From: JAJRXC01 sp047639555
GTDB taxonomy: Bacteria > Actinomycetota > Acidimicrobiia > Acidimicrobiales > Aldehydirespiratoraceae
Reading direction: 5' to 3'
Length of the DNA: 64,000 nucleotides
Assembly (NCBI GenBank): GCA_047639555.1
Contig: JBLIOE010000002.1
Location: 124,001 to 188,000, forward strand
Both the position numbers and the translations under genes were made by a program. Below, in pieces: positions 23,960-32,039 of this stretch. The notes beneath the pieces were generated by a model. That model was not told where the DNA came from, ran no database searches, and saw only the letters and a program-made list of their open reading frames with translations. The stretch's first letter is position 1, and each line of letters opens with the position of its first letter.

Positions 23960-25326
23960 GGTTTCGCCGGACGGGCGGTGCGCCCTTCGACCTCTCCGAA
24001 GAATTGGCCAGCAGTCTTTTGGATCCCGTAGCTCCACGTGGGATACGCATGAACCGTCTGGGCAAGCCGGCCCGCGAACATGCGGGTCCGCATCGCGAGC
24101 GCCGCCTCATGAATCATTTCTCCGGCCCGCGGCGCGACAATCGTCGCCCCAATGATCTCTCCGCCAAAAGCGTTACGGGTTAACCGCTTCGGCCCCGCGA
24201 TCAGCTTGATAAACCCGTTGGTTTGACCATCGGTGATCGCTCGGTCCATTTCGCTGAGCGGTAACTCCGCGACGCGGCCGCCCCGAGTTGCGGCCTCCGC
24301 CTCCGTCAACCCGACCCGGGCAACTTCCGGCATCGTGAAGGTGGCCCACGGAATCCACTTCGTCTGGAAACGACCACGCATTCCCCTGCGCAACGCGTTG
24401 CCGGCTGCGAGCCGGCCCATCTCGTCGGCCGCGTGGGTGAAGGGCAACTTGCCGGTGACATCTCCAACGGCGAACACCCCACGAGTTGCGGTTTGGAGAC
24501 GGTCATCGGTCTCGATGTGGCCACGCGCATCGAGCTTCACGCCGAGCTCTTCGAGACCGAGACCAGCAGAGTTCGGCACTCGACCGACGGCGATCAGCAA
24601 ACGCTCGACCAGGGTTTCGCCCTCGTCGGTAATGAGGGCGATGCCGTCGGGGCGGGACTCCACCCGCTCGATCATGGCGCTGGTGTGAACACCGATGCCT
24701 CGGGCCCGAAGAGCCGACTCCACCACTGAGCTCGCTTCCGGCTCTTCTTTCGTGAGGAGTCGAGGCGCGCCCTCAAACAGTTCGACCGCGACACCCAAAC
24801 CATGGAGTGCCTGGGCGATTTCGCAGCCAATCGGGCCACCACCAATAATCCCGATCGATGCGGGCGCGGCAGTCAGCGAGAAGACCTCCTCGTTGGTGAG
24901 CACTTCCACGTCGCCGAGGCCCGGAATCGGCGGGATAAACGGTCGGCTGCCGGTCGCCACGATCACTCGGGGAGCGGTGTAGCGATCGGGGCCAACCGCG
25001 ACCGTGTCGTGGGTCGTGAGGTGAGCCCGTCCTTCGATCACAGTGGCACCTTCGGCCCGGAGCACGTCGGCCGTTTCGGTCGCCGCGATCTCGTCGACCG
25101 TCGATCGCACTCGCGCCATCGCTTCATCGAAACTCGCACCCTGCGCCGCGGCGGCGAGCAAGGTCTTCGACGGCACGCAGCCGGTGAACGTGCAATCGCC
25201 GCCCAGCGGCCCGTCGTTCACTATGGCGACGTTCGCGCCCGTCCATCGAGCGGCACGAGCAGCACCCAGGCCACCGGCGCCGCCGCCCACAACAATGAGA
25301 TCAAAGTTCACGGAGCGGGGAACCAT
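23956..25326 (-). CDS. FAD-dependent pyridine nucleotide-disulfide oxidoreductase (mercuric reductase/lipoamide dehydrogenase-like)
   Basis: A 456-residue flavoenzyme. The FAD-binding motif LIVVGGGAGGLGAARAA is followed by the redox-active pair in GGDCTFTGCVPSKTLL (Cys-x4-Cys). A second dinucleotide motif GIIGGGPIGCEIAQALHGLG binds NAD(P)H, and VFAVGDVTGKLPFTHAA is the FAD ribityl motif. The C-terminal dimer interface reads TVHAYPTWSYG; the usual His-x-x-x-x-Glu dyad appears altered, as in mercuric reductase-like proteins without a mercury site. There is no N-terminal MerA HMA domain and no C-terminal vicinal cysteine pair. The coupled small membrane gene follows. ATG at 25326 was preferred; other starts nearby cannot be excluded. 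Confidence 0.8.
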   Translation of the reverse strand: MVPRSVNFDLIVVGGGAGGLGAARAARWTGANVAIVNDGPLGGDCTFTGCVPSKTLLAAAAQGASFDEAMARVRSTVDEIAATETADVLRAEGATVIEGRAHLTTHDTVAVGPDRYTAPRVIVATGSRPFIPPIPGLGDVEVLTNEEVFSLTAAPASIGIIGGGPIGCEIAQALHGLGVAVELFEGAPRLLTKEEPEASSVVESALRARGIGVHTSAMIERVESRPDGIALITDEGETLVERLLIAVGRVPNSAGLGLEELGVKLDARGHIETDDRLQTATRGVFAVGDVTGKLPFTHAADEMGRLAAGNALRRGMRGRFQTKWIPWATFTMPEVARVGLTEAEAATRGGRVAELPLSEMDRAITDGQTNGFIKLIAGPKRLTRNAFGGEIIGATIVAPRAGEMIHEAALAMRTRMFAGRLAQTVHAYPTWSYGIQKTAGQFFGEVEGRTARPAKP

Positions 25327-25453
25327 CTTCGAGAGGCCAACATTCCCCAATGGTTGCCGCTGGCCGACATCAATGCACGGTCCTGACGGCAAACCTCGCG
25401 ATGTTGATCGCGATCAACCCGGCGATGAACAGCTCGCTCACGAAGCGGAAACC

Positions 25454-26767
25454 CTAGGCAACGCGGGCGACTTCCCGAGTCGGTCGGAGCAGGCCGAACC
25501 ACACGACGAGGAGCACGACGCTTCCGATCGCGACCATAGGAGCGGAGCCGAGGCCCCACACCTTGATCGAGCCAGAGATCACCGCGGCGGTGCCGAGCAT
25601 CGACGCCTCGGACCCAGCCCAATCCTGTCGAGGGGCCAACAGTGCTCGCCGTTCAACCCCGCTGACCAGCGCAGTAATACCTGCAAGCATCACTGCGGCG
25701 GCAAACATCATCGGCAGCTTCTGCAACCACCAGGCGCCGGTAGCCACCTCCGCGGTCGGCAAGACACCCGCGGCGTAGGCCACGGCCGCAACGGCGACGA
25801 AGGCGGTGAAGTGCCACAGGTAAACCGTGAGCGACACCGCGTTGCCCGCGACCACAGCTGCCCAGGCCCGAGGCGAGCGGGCCAGGAAGGCGGAGACCAT
25901 TGGAGCGGCGGCGATCGCCGTTGTCGAGTACGCGGCACCGAAGAGGAGCAGGGCCAGCGACGGCGGATGGGTCGGCGAATTCGTCAGGCCCTCGTGGTGG
26001 ACCATGGCGACGGGCCACGGACCGAAGGCGACAGCCGAGACCGCAGCCGTCCAGAGACCGGCCGAGATCAGGGCCAGACGCAGGCCGGTCGGCAGGAGTC
26101 CGTCTCGCCAAGCGAAGCCAGCAACCTGGAAGAGCAGCCAACCGAGCACCCAGTTCAGGTGGCCAATGTGCGGCACACCAGCAAGGTTCAAAAGTTCGAC
26201 GATGCCAAAGACCGCGAGGCCGAGCCCAACCAGACCGAGCGGCGACCGACGAAACGCAGGAAGCACGTAGGGAGCGATCGCCGTGTCGATCGTGTAGTTG
26301 GCCAGAAACCACAGCGGGATCGCCGCGGCAACCGCACCGGCAGCGACGACGCCACCAAAGCCGAGCACGGAGCCAACGGCGATCAGGCCGAGCCAGGTGC
26401 CACCGAGCACGACGGCGGGAGCGAGTATGCGACGAAGTCGAGCGGCCACCCAGTCGGCGCCCCTCCCACCGCTACGGAAGTGCGCATCAAGCGACATGGC
26501 GGAGGAGAAGCCGCCGACCACGAAGAACAAGGGCATCACCTGGAAGATCCAAGTGATCCAGGCAAGCTGCGGCGCCACGGCGAGAGCATTGCCCGCGACC
26601 AGGGCGCCATCGTCATCGAGAGCGATCGAGATCGCCGCCCAGTGGCCGAGGGCAACGGCAAGCATCGCTCCAGCCCTGTAGGCGTCGACCGCACGATTGC
26701 GGTCGGGGCGGGCCTCGGCGGCCAGCGCTGCGAGTTTGGGCGAGGTGTCGGTCTTCATGGGTTCCAT
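25454..26767 (-). CDS. Acyltransferase 3 (OafA/YrhL-like) membrane protein
   Basis: A polytopic protein of about 437 residues with the acyltransferase-3 layout. RNRAVDAYRAGAMLAVALGHW gives the first helix with its conserved R/D and H. FFVVGGFSSAMSLDAHFR follows after helix two, and RRILAPAVVLG helix three. About ten membrane spans follow, with the YFWHF-like VYLWHFTAF near residue 330. Family members transfer acyl groups to surface sugars or lipids. Two in-frame ATGs (26767, 26758) are possible starts. It is separated from the 23956 gene by 127 bases and faces the end of the trp unit. Confidence 0.78.
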   Translation of the reverse strand: MEPMKTDTSPKLAALAAEARPDRNRAVDAYRAGAMLAVALGHWAAISIALDDDGALVAGNALAVAPQLAWITWIFQVMPLFFVVGGFSSAMSLDAHFRSGGRGADWVAARLRRILAPAVVLGGTWLGLIAVGSVLGFGGVVAAGAVAAAIPLWFLANYTIDTAIAPYVLPAFRRSPLGLVGLGLAVFGIVELLNLAGVPHIGHLNWVLGWLLFQVAGFAWRDGLLPTGLRLALISAGLWTAAVSAVAFGPWPVAMVHHEGLTNSPTHPPSLALLLFGAAYSTTAIAAAPMVSAFLARSPRAWAAVVAGNAVSLTVYLWHFTAFVAVAAVAYAAGVLPTAEVATGAWWLQKLPMMFAAAVMLAGITALVSGVERRALLAPRQDWAGSEASMLGTAAVISGSIKVWGLGSAPMVAIGSVVLLVVWFGLLRPTREVARVA

Positions 26768-26774
26768 CGAACCC

Positions 26775-26845
26775 GACAGACACCCATCTGTCTCTGGGGA
26801 GAATCCCCCAAAATCCCCTAGGGGGTCCCAGGGAGAACCCCTGTG
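26775..26845. other. GC-rich cluster of short palindromes between trpA and acyltransferase gene
   Basis: The 86-base gap holds GACAGA-N6-TCTGTC (26775-26792), then two copies of GGGAGAA(T)CCCC and a CCCCTAGGGG palindrome between them. On the minus strand the middle palindrome is followed by ATTTT, so it may end the trp transcript; the first inverted repeat lies just upstream of the acyltransferase start and could bind a regulator. Confidence 0.35.
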
Positions 26846-26853
26846 ACCAGCGG

Positions 26854-27630
26854 TTATGCGTCCAGCGCAGTCCGGAACTCGCGGACGAGGTCGGCGACAC
26901 CTTCGGGACCGCCACCGTCGAGCATTCGCTGCACGATCGCTGAGCCCACCACCACGCCATCAGAGATCTGGGAGATCTCCACGGCCTGTTCGGGCGTGCC
27001 GATCCCCACTCCGACGAGCACGGGCAGGTCCGTGACCGCCTTCACTCGCCGGGCAATCACCTTGGAGCTTTCTGAGAGTTCTGCTCGGACGCCGGTGATG
27101 CCGAGCAGGCCCACGGCGTAGACGAATCCACGGGAGCGTTCGCACACGAGCGGCAGCCGTTCGTCGGGAGCCGTCGGCGCAGCCAACATAACGGTTTCAA
27201 CACCAGCGGCATCAGCGGCGGCCGCCCACTCCCCGGTTTCCTCCAGCGGAATGTCGGGGAGGATGCAACCGCTCACGCCGGAATCGACGAGGGTGTTCGC
27301 GAAGCGCTCCCAGCCCATGCGGTAGGCGACGTTGCCATAGGTCATCACCGCGGTGGGCACACCAATGTCAGCGCGCCGCACTCGATCGAGGATCGACAGG
27401 GGCGTTGCGCCCGCGGCGATCGCCTTGTCGTTGGCGAGCTGGATCGTCGGTCCGTCCATGACCGGGTCGGAGAACGGAATGCCGATCTCGATCGCGTCGG
27501 CGCCAGCATCGGCCACCGCTTGGATCGTTTCGATCCAGTCGTCGCCGAGGCCGCCCGTGAGGTAAGGAACGAGGCACTTGCCGCCGGACTCAAGCCGAGC
27601 CCGCAGTGCGGCTTCGAGAGCGCCGCTCAT
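26854..27630 (-). CDS. trpA: Tryptophan synthase alpha chain
   Basis: A 258-residue TIM barrel catalysing the cleavage of indole-3-glycerol phosphate to indole. Signatures: LVPYLTGGLGD at strand 1, DAIEIGIPFSDPVMDGPTIQ with the catalytic Glu and Asp, DIPLEETG, APTAPDERL, VYAVGLLGITGVR and GVGIGTPEQAVEI phosphate-binding loops. The start ATG overlaps the trpB stop (ATGA); the upstream part of the open frame lies in trpB and was rejected. It is the last gene of a monooxygenase-trpC-trpF-trpB-trpA unit; palindromes downstream may terminate it. Confidence 0.95.
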   Translation of the reverse strand: MSGALEAALRARLESGGKCLVPYLTGGLGDDWIETIQAVADAGADAIEIGIPFSDPVMDGPTIQLANDKAIAAGATPLSILDRVRRADIGVPTAVMTYGNVAYRMGWERFANTLVDSGVSGCILPDIPLEETGEWAAAADAAGVETVMLAAPTAPDERLPLVCERSRGFVYAVGLLGITGVRAELSESSKVIARRVKAVTDLPVLVGVGIGTPEQAVEISQISDGVVVGSAIVQRMLDGGGPEGVADLVREFRTALDA

Positions 27631-28781
27631 CCGAGGATGTCCATCATCTGGGCAACATCCTTGTCGCCGCGACCACTGAGGTTCAACAACACGGTCTTGC
27701 CCTTCAGCTCTTCTCGTTCGCGGCTGATCCACGCCAAACCGTGAGCGGATTCCAACGCCGGAATGATGCCTTCGGTTCGCGAGAGCAACTTGAACGCTTC
27801 GACAACTTCCGCGTCGGTGACGGGTTCATAACGAGCCCGGCCTGTCGCGGCAAGATGTGCATGCTCGGGGCCAATGCCGGGATAGTCGAGACCCGCGGAG
27901 ATCGATTGGGCTTCGAGCACCTGACCCCATTCGTCTTGCATGAGGTAGGAGAAGCTCCCGTGCACGATGCCCGGTACGGCCCGACCGACCGCGGCACCAC
28001 CCGCAGGCTCGGCGCCGATGAGTTCGGCATCGGTGTCGGCGAAGCCGGAGAAGATTCCGGCCGCGTTTGAACCGCCGCCGACACACGCCACGACCACATC
28101 GGGGTGGCCGCCGAGCAGCTTCTGGCACTGCTCGCGAGCTTCATCGCCGATCACCCGGTGGAATTCCCGCACCATCCAGGGGTACGGGTGAGGGCCCATC
28201 ACGGAGCCGAGGCAGTAGTGCGTGTCCTCCACAACTGACACCCAGTGACGCATTGCCTCGTTGACGGCGTCCTTCAGTGTTTGCGAGCCAGACGTAGCCG
28301 CCCGCACTTCCGCGCCGAGCAACTTCATCCGGAAGACGTTGAGCTCCTGGCGCTTGATGTCAACGGAGCCCATGTAGACCACGCAGTCCATGCCGAAGAG
28401 CGCGGCCGCGGTGGCTGCGGCCACACCATGCTGGCCTGCCCCGGTCTCCGCAACGAGGCTGGTCTTCCCCATACGCTTCGCGAGTAAAGCCTGGCCGAGC
28501 ACGTTGTTGATCTTGTGCGATCCCGTGTGGTTCAGATCCTCGCGCTTCAAAAGCACCTGACAACCCAGTTCTTCACTGAGGTTGTCGCACACCGTGACCG
28601 GAGTTGGGCGACCAGCGTAGTCCCTCAGGAGACGATTGAGCTCGGAGCGAAAGGCATCGTCAGCCCACGCTTCGCGGAATGCGACGTCGAGTTCCTGGCA
28701 GGCAGGAACGAGGGTTTCGGGCACATACATGCCACCGAACTCGCCGAAACGGCCCCCGTCGGTGGGGTCGGTCATCGTCAT
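27627..28781 (-). CDS. trpB: Tryptophan synthase beta chain
   Basis: A 384-residue PLP enzyme of the TrpB1 class, joining indole with serine. GEFGGMYVPETLVPA near the N-terminus, KREDLNHTGSHKINN with the Schiff-base lysine, GAGQHGVAAATAAA, VGGGSNAAG (phosphate loop) and LSGRGDKD at the C-terminus are all standard. The start at ATG 28781 has GGAG 8 bases upstream; a second ATG two codons later is possible. It lies 16 bases after trpF and overlaps trpA by 4 bases. Confidence 0.95.
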   Translation of the reverse strand: MTMTDPTDGGRFGEFGGMYVPETLVPACQELDVAFREAWADDAFRSELNRLLRDYAGRPTPVTVCDNLSEELGCQVLLKREDLNHTGSHKINNVLGQALLAKRMGKTSLVAETGAGQHGVAAATAAALFGMDCVVYMGSVDIKRQELNVFRMKLLGAEVRAATSGSQTLKDAVNEAMRHWVSVVEDTHYCLGSVMGPHPYPWMVREFHRVIGDEAREQCQKLLGGHPDVVVACVGGGSNAAGIFSGFADTDAELIGAEPAGGAAVGRAVPGIVHGSFSYLMQDEWGQVLEAQSISAGLDYPGIGPEHAHLAATGRARYEPVTDAEVVEAFKLLSRTEGIIPALESAHGLAWISREREELKGKTVLLNLSGRGDKDVAQMMDILG

Positions 28782-28797
28782 TAGTTGATCTCCAGGT

Positions 28798-29475
28798 TCA
28801 CGAGAAGTCGTCTTGCCAGTCATAGAGGCTGCCATCGTCGTCATGTTCGGCCGGCCGAATCGCTTCAAACGCAGCTCGGGCTGCGTCGATAAATTCGCGC
28901 ATTTTCACGGGGTCTTTGCGGCCCGGCACGCGCTCGACGCCGGTCGAGACATCAACGCCCCACGGCCGCACCTGCTGGATCGCTTCAGCGACATTGCCCG
29001 GGTGTAGGCCGCCGGCAAGCAACACTCGATGACCCGCTCGTGGCGCGTCTTCAGCCATGCGCCAGTCGAACACTTCGCCGCTGCCCGGTTTCTCGCCTTC
29101 GACGAGGACCACATCGGCGCCGTACTCCGGGATACGAGAAAGACCGGGATGGCCGGCCGGGAAACCCTTGATCACGATGGGAACACGAGTCCGCACCTCA
29201 CGGGTGTGCTCGGCTGTCTCGTGGCCATGGAGCTGCGCCGCTCCGAGCCCGGCACGCTGCACGATCTCGACTACTCGGTCGGGCAGCTCGTCGCGGAAGA
29301 CGCCGACGGTCAACACTTCGGGCGGAAGCCGCCGCACGATGTCACGAGCCCGATCGACCGCGACTTGACGGGTTGACGGGGCAAAGACGAAGCCGAGCGC
29401 ATCGGCACCCAAGGCAACGGCCAACAGACCATCATCCTCCGTCGTAATTCCGCAGATCTTGACGAACACCTCCAT
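28798..29475 (-). CDS. trpF: Phosphoribosylanthranilate isomerase
   Basis: A 225-residue TIM barrel. VKICGITTEDDGLLAVALGADALGFVF is the usual N-terminus with the catalytic Cys (in KICGIT), AAQLHGHET follows in the middle, LLAGGLHPGNVAEAI and WGVDVSTGVER (catalytic Asp region) close it. It catalyses the Amadori rearrangement of N-phosphoribosylanthranilate. ATG at MEVFVK was chosen; a GTG eight codons upstream is an alternative. The last 20 residues (EHDDDGSLYDWQDDF) are an acidic tail not usual for the family. Its presence shows that HisA here need not double as TrpF. Confidence 0.93.
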   Translation of the reverse strand: MEVFVKICGITTEDDGLLAVALGADALGFVFAPSTRQVAVDRARDIVRRLPPEVLTVGVFRDELPDRVVEIVQRAGLGAAQLHGHETAEHTREVRTRVPIVIKGFPAGHPGLSRIPEYGADVVLVEGEKPGSGEVFDWRMAEDAPRAGHRVLLAGGLHPGNVAEAIQQVRPWGVDVSTGVERVPGRKDPVKMREFIDAARAAFEAIRPAEHDDDGSLYDWQDDFS

Positions 29476-29510
29476 GACTTTAGCGCCGGAATCCGTCACC
29501 CCCCGAGAGT

Positions 29511-30299
29511 TTACCCGCCGAATCCCGCGCGAAGTTCCGCCACGCCAGCAACCGGATCACCGTGCTTGACCAGCGTTTCGCCGACCAAGACGGCGTGATA
29601 GCCCGCCGCACCTAGCTCGGCGACATCTGCGGCATCACGCACGCCCGACTCGGCCACTCGCACAACACCCGCCGGCATCTGCGGAGCCATCCGCACCGCA
29701 CGCGCCGTATCGACCTCAAAGGTGACGAGATCTCGCTGGTTGACGCCGATCAGAGTGGCGTCGACCGCGAGTGCACGATCGAGCTCTGCTTCATCATGGA
29801 TCTCCACCAACACATCGAGTCCGACCTTCAGCGCAAGCGCATGGAACTCGGCCAGCTCATCGTCGTCGAGCGCCGCAGCAATCAGCAGAACACAGTCGGC
29901 ACCCATGATGCGAGCGTCGAGGACGTCGTGGCGATGAACGGTGAAATCCTTGCGGAGCGCGGGCAAGTCGACGGCGGCTCGGGCCGCTTGCAGATCTTCA
30001 ACCGAACCTCCGAACCACTGCTGATCTGTGAGAACCGAAAGGCAACTGGCGCCACCCGCGGCGTATTGGCCGGCCAGCACCGCCGGATCAAGACCCGGGA
30101 ACAGGTCGCCCTTTGATGGCGAACGACGCTTGATCTCACTAACGATGGCCATGCCCGACGCCTCGGACAGAGTGCGCCGGAAACCTCGCGTGGGTGGGGC
30201 CGCCAACGCGGCCGTCATCAACTCATCGGTTGAGCGGCGATCGTTCGCCGCAACCGCTCGATGATCCTCGAGGATCCGATCGAGGTAGGTAGTCGTCAG
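29511..30299 (-). CDS. trpC: Indole-3-glycerol phosphate synthase, probable CTG start
   Basis: A 262-residue TIM barrel ring-closing CdRP to indole-3-glycerol phosphate. Landmarks: SEIKRRSPSKGDLF with two catalytic residues, SVLTDQQWFGGS, LRKDF with the catalytic Lys, LIAAALDDDEL, VEIHDEAEL, IGVNQRDL and VAESGVRD. The N-terminus TTYLDRILEDHRAVAA is clearly encoded upstream of the first ATG/GTG/TTG codon, and no such codon occurs between the in-frame TGA and this sequence. CTG at 30299, preceded by AAGGG at 8 bases, is the only sensible start. The stop of the upstream monooxygenase gene lies 2 bases before it. Confidence 0.9.
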   Translation of the reverse strand: MTTTYLDRILEDHRAVAANDRRSTDELMTAALAAPPTRGFRRTLSEASGMAIVSEIKRRSPSKGDLFPGLDPAVLAGQYAAGGASCLSVLTDQQWFGGSVEDLQAARAAVDLPALRKDFTVHRHDVLDARIMGADCVLLIAAALDDDELAEFHALALKVGLDVLVEIHDEAELDRALAVDATLIGVNQRDLVTFEVDTARAVRMAPQMPAGVVRVAESGVRDAADVAELGAAGYHAVLVGETLVKHGDPVAGVAELRAGFGG

Positions 30300-30300
30300 C

Positions 30301-30606
30301 TCAGAGGCCCTTGCCCGAGACCGGAGTGGTCATGTGGAAGTCGGGCGCGCCTCCGAGGGTGTCGCCCAATGCGCCGATCAATGTCGCCATGGTGTCCGAC
30401 CCGCTATGGGCGGTCATTGCGTCGTTGTCGGTGTAGAGCTCGTAGACCCAGGCCACGTCCTCATCAGCGGTATCGAGACTCAAAATGTAGATCTCGGTGC
30501 CAGCTTCGGAATTCACGTTCTCCATCATTGGAGCGAACGCAGCGACGAGCTCATCGCGCTTTCCGGGCTTACAGGGGAGCTTCACGACCATTGCGACTTT
30601 TGACAT
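30301..30606 (-). CDS. Antibiotic biosynthesis monooxygenase (ABM)-domain protein
   Basis: A 101-residue single-domain protein of the dimeric ferredoxin-like ABM family. VAMVVKLPCKPGKRDELVAAF is the first strand and helix, YILSLDTADEDVAWVYELYTDNDAMTAH the second strand pair and helix, with the HSGSDTM turn typical of ABM or heme-degrading IsdG-like members. Its substrate is unknown. It is the first gene of the trpC-F-B-A unit, with TAGAGT 6 bases before ATG, so it may be merely co-transcribed; a role in tryptophan or indole oxidation is speculative. Confidence 0.78.
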   Translation of the reverse strand: MSKVAMVVKLPCKPGKRDELVAAFAPMMENVNSEAGTEIYILSLDTADEDVAWVYELYTDNDAMTAHSGSDTMATLIGALGDTLGGAPDFHMTTPVSGKGL

Positions 30607-30618
30607 GCGGTGACTCTA
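30607..30618 (-). promoter_or_regulatory. Leaderless -10 element of the monooxygenase-trpCFBA unit
   Basis: TAGAGT (30618-30613 on the minus strand), 6 bases, ATG. No attenuator or leader peptide fits in this arrangement. Confidence 0.45.
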
Positions 30619-30648
30619 GAGGCGCCGCTCCGTCATGCGAAACCGGAA

Positions 30649-31212
30649 TCAGGGACGAGTGTCTTCGCTCCGACTCACCGACAGCGCAAAGAGCGGCGCG
30701 GCTGCGAAGAGCAGCACCGACAGCAACATCGCGATCAGGCCCAGTTTGGAGATGGGCTCCACACCGATCAGGCCGCCAATCATGAAACTGGCGAGCCCGA
30801 AGATGATGCCGAGGGCCGGAATGGTCTTGAGCCAACCCGGGAGGGTGCTGCTGGTAATCGCTCGGTCGTCGCTCTCGTCGAAGTCGGCGGTTGGCCCGTC
30901 GTCGAAGGGCGTCCACGGGTCGGGCTCATCTACCCGACCGTGACTTCCGGCGTCGAATGGGGCCCGAGGCTGACCGCTGAGCCGCTCGCGGTCGTAGCTC
31001 GAACGGGCGTCAACATCGCTGAGCACCGCCCAGGCTTCGTTGATCTTGCGCATCTGCGTTTCGGCGGACATACGGGCCCGGTCGGACTCGTGGTGAAAGT
31101 CAGGGTGCGATGTGCGCGCCAAGCGAAGATACGACCGGCGTATCTCAGCCATCGACGCGGCCGGGTCGACTTCAAGCACCTCGTAGTGCTTCGCTCCCCT
31201 GCCCGTTGCCAC
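30649..31212 (-). CDS. J-domain protein with C-terminal membrane segments
   Basis: A 187-residue protein. Residues 8-75 are a J domain: HYEVLEVDPAASMAEIRRSYLRLA, the invariant HPD in SHPDFH, and INEAWAVLSD. A disordered acidic stretch follows, then two hydrophobic helices (IPALGIIFGLASFMIGGLI and LGLIAMLLSVLLFAAAPLFAL). It would recruit DnaK to the membrane, rather than act as a full DnaJ, since the Gly/Phe and zinc-finger regions are absent. GTG start with TAGTCT 6 bases upstream. It is a single-gene unit facing away from the two-component system. Confidence 0.8.
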   Translation of the reverse strand: MATGRGAKHYEVLEVDPAASMAEIRRSYLRLARTSHPDFHHESDRARMSAETQMRKINEAWAVLSDVDARSSYDRERLSGQPRAPFDAGSHGRVDEPDPWTPFDDGPTADFDESDDRAITSSTLPGWLKTIPALGIIFGLASFMIGGLIGVEPISKLGLIAMLLSVLLFAAAPLFALSVSRSEDTRP

Positions 31213-31224
31213 GAAGAGAGACTA
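31213..31224 (-). promoter_or_regulatory. Leaderless -10 element of the J-domain gene
   Basis: TAGTCT (31224-31219 on the minus strand), 6 bases, GTG. Confidence 0.45.
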
Positions 31225-31337
31225 GAGGTCAAATCGGCCCGAGATGAGCGCGAGTCGGCCCAGAGGGCATCATGGTTTCCTCACAGTTGTGATCCAAAGT
31301 CCGTTGGCACGCAGCCCGCGAAAGAGCCCGAAGGAGA

Positions 31338-32024
31338 GTGGTGAACGAAGAAACCGTCGTGGTGATCGTCGAAGACGACGCCAACATCGCCGACCTGGTC
31401 GAGCTATATCTGCGCCGCGATGGCTTCCGGCCGTATCAAGCGAGCACCGGCGAGCGGGCGCTGGAGGTCATCGCCGAGCGACGACCGAAACTGGTCCTGC
31501 TGGACATCGGGCTACCCGGCGAACTCGACGGTATCGACGTGTGCCGCGCGATTCGGGCCGACTCAAACGTCCCCATCATCTTTCTGACGGCCCGCGACGA
31601 CGAGGTCGACCGGGTCCTTGGGCTTGAGATCGGAGCCGACGACTACGTCACGAAACCCTTCTCGCCCCGCGAGGTCGTGGCTCGCGTGAAGGCGATTCTT
31701 CGCCGCGTCGACAATGCCAACAATGATGACCGGCCGCCGATCATTGATCTCGGCGAGCACATCGTCGTCGATGTCGGGCGCCGGGAAGTATCGGTGCGAG
31801 GCGAAGCCGTGGCCCTGGCGACACGGGAGTTCGACCTGGTTCACCATCTCGCCGAACGCCGTGGTCTCGCATTGTCTCGCCGTCAACTTCTCGACGGGGT
31901 GTGGGGCGCCGATTGGGTCGGCGACGACCGAACCGTCGATGTCCACGTGCGGCAGCTGCGAAAGAAACTCGGCGACGACCTCCACCTGCAGACGGTGTGG
32001 GGCGTCGGCTACCGCCTCGACTGA
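31338..32024 (+). CDS. OmpR/PhoB-family response regulator
   Basis: A 228-residue regulator. The receiver domain (1-120) has the acidic pair VEDDAN, the phospho-acceptor D56 in LLDIGLPG, the Thr in FLTARDDE and the Lys in TKPFSP. The C-terminal winged helix shows the OmpR pattern: LATREFDLVHHLAERRG, SRRQLLDGVWG, RTVDVHVRQLRKKLGDD and TVWGVGYRL. An AAGGAG lies just ahead of two consecutive GTG codons; either could start. The kinase gene follows 15 bases later, forming a two-component system. The signal is unknown. Confidence 0.92.
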   Translation: MVNEETVVVIVEDDANIADLVELYLRRDGFRPYQASTGERALEVIAERRPKLVLLDIGLPGELDGIDVCRAIRADSNVPIIFLTARDDEVDRVLGLEIGADDYVTKPFSPREVVARVKAILRRVDNANNDDRPPIIDLGEHIVVDVGRREVSVRGEAVALATREFDLVHHLAERRGLALSRRQLLDGVWGADWVGDDRTVDVHVRQLRKKLGDDLHLQTVWGVGYRLD

Positions 32025-32039
32025 CATGATGCAAACAAC

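Noticed and set aside
25043..26821. 592-codon plus-strand frame opposite the flavoenzyme and acyltransferase genes
   Set aside because: It spans two unrelated genes on the opposite strand and has random composition (Arg, His, Gln-rich).
26775..26845. Short palindromes as a trp attenuator
   Set aside because: They lie after trpA, not before the first trp gene, and no leader peptide is present; recorded only as a possible terminator or operator.
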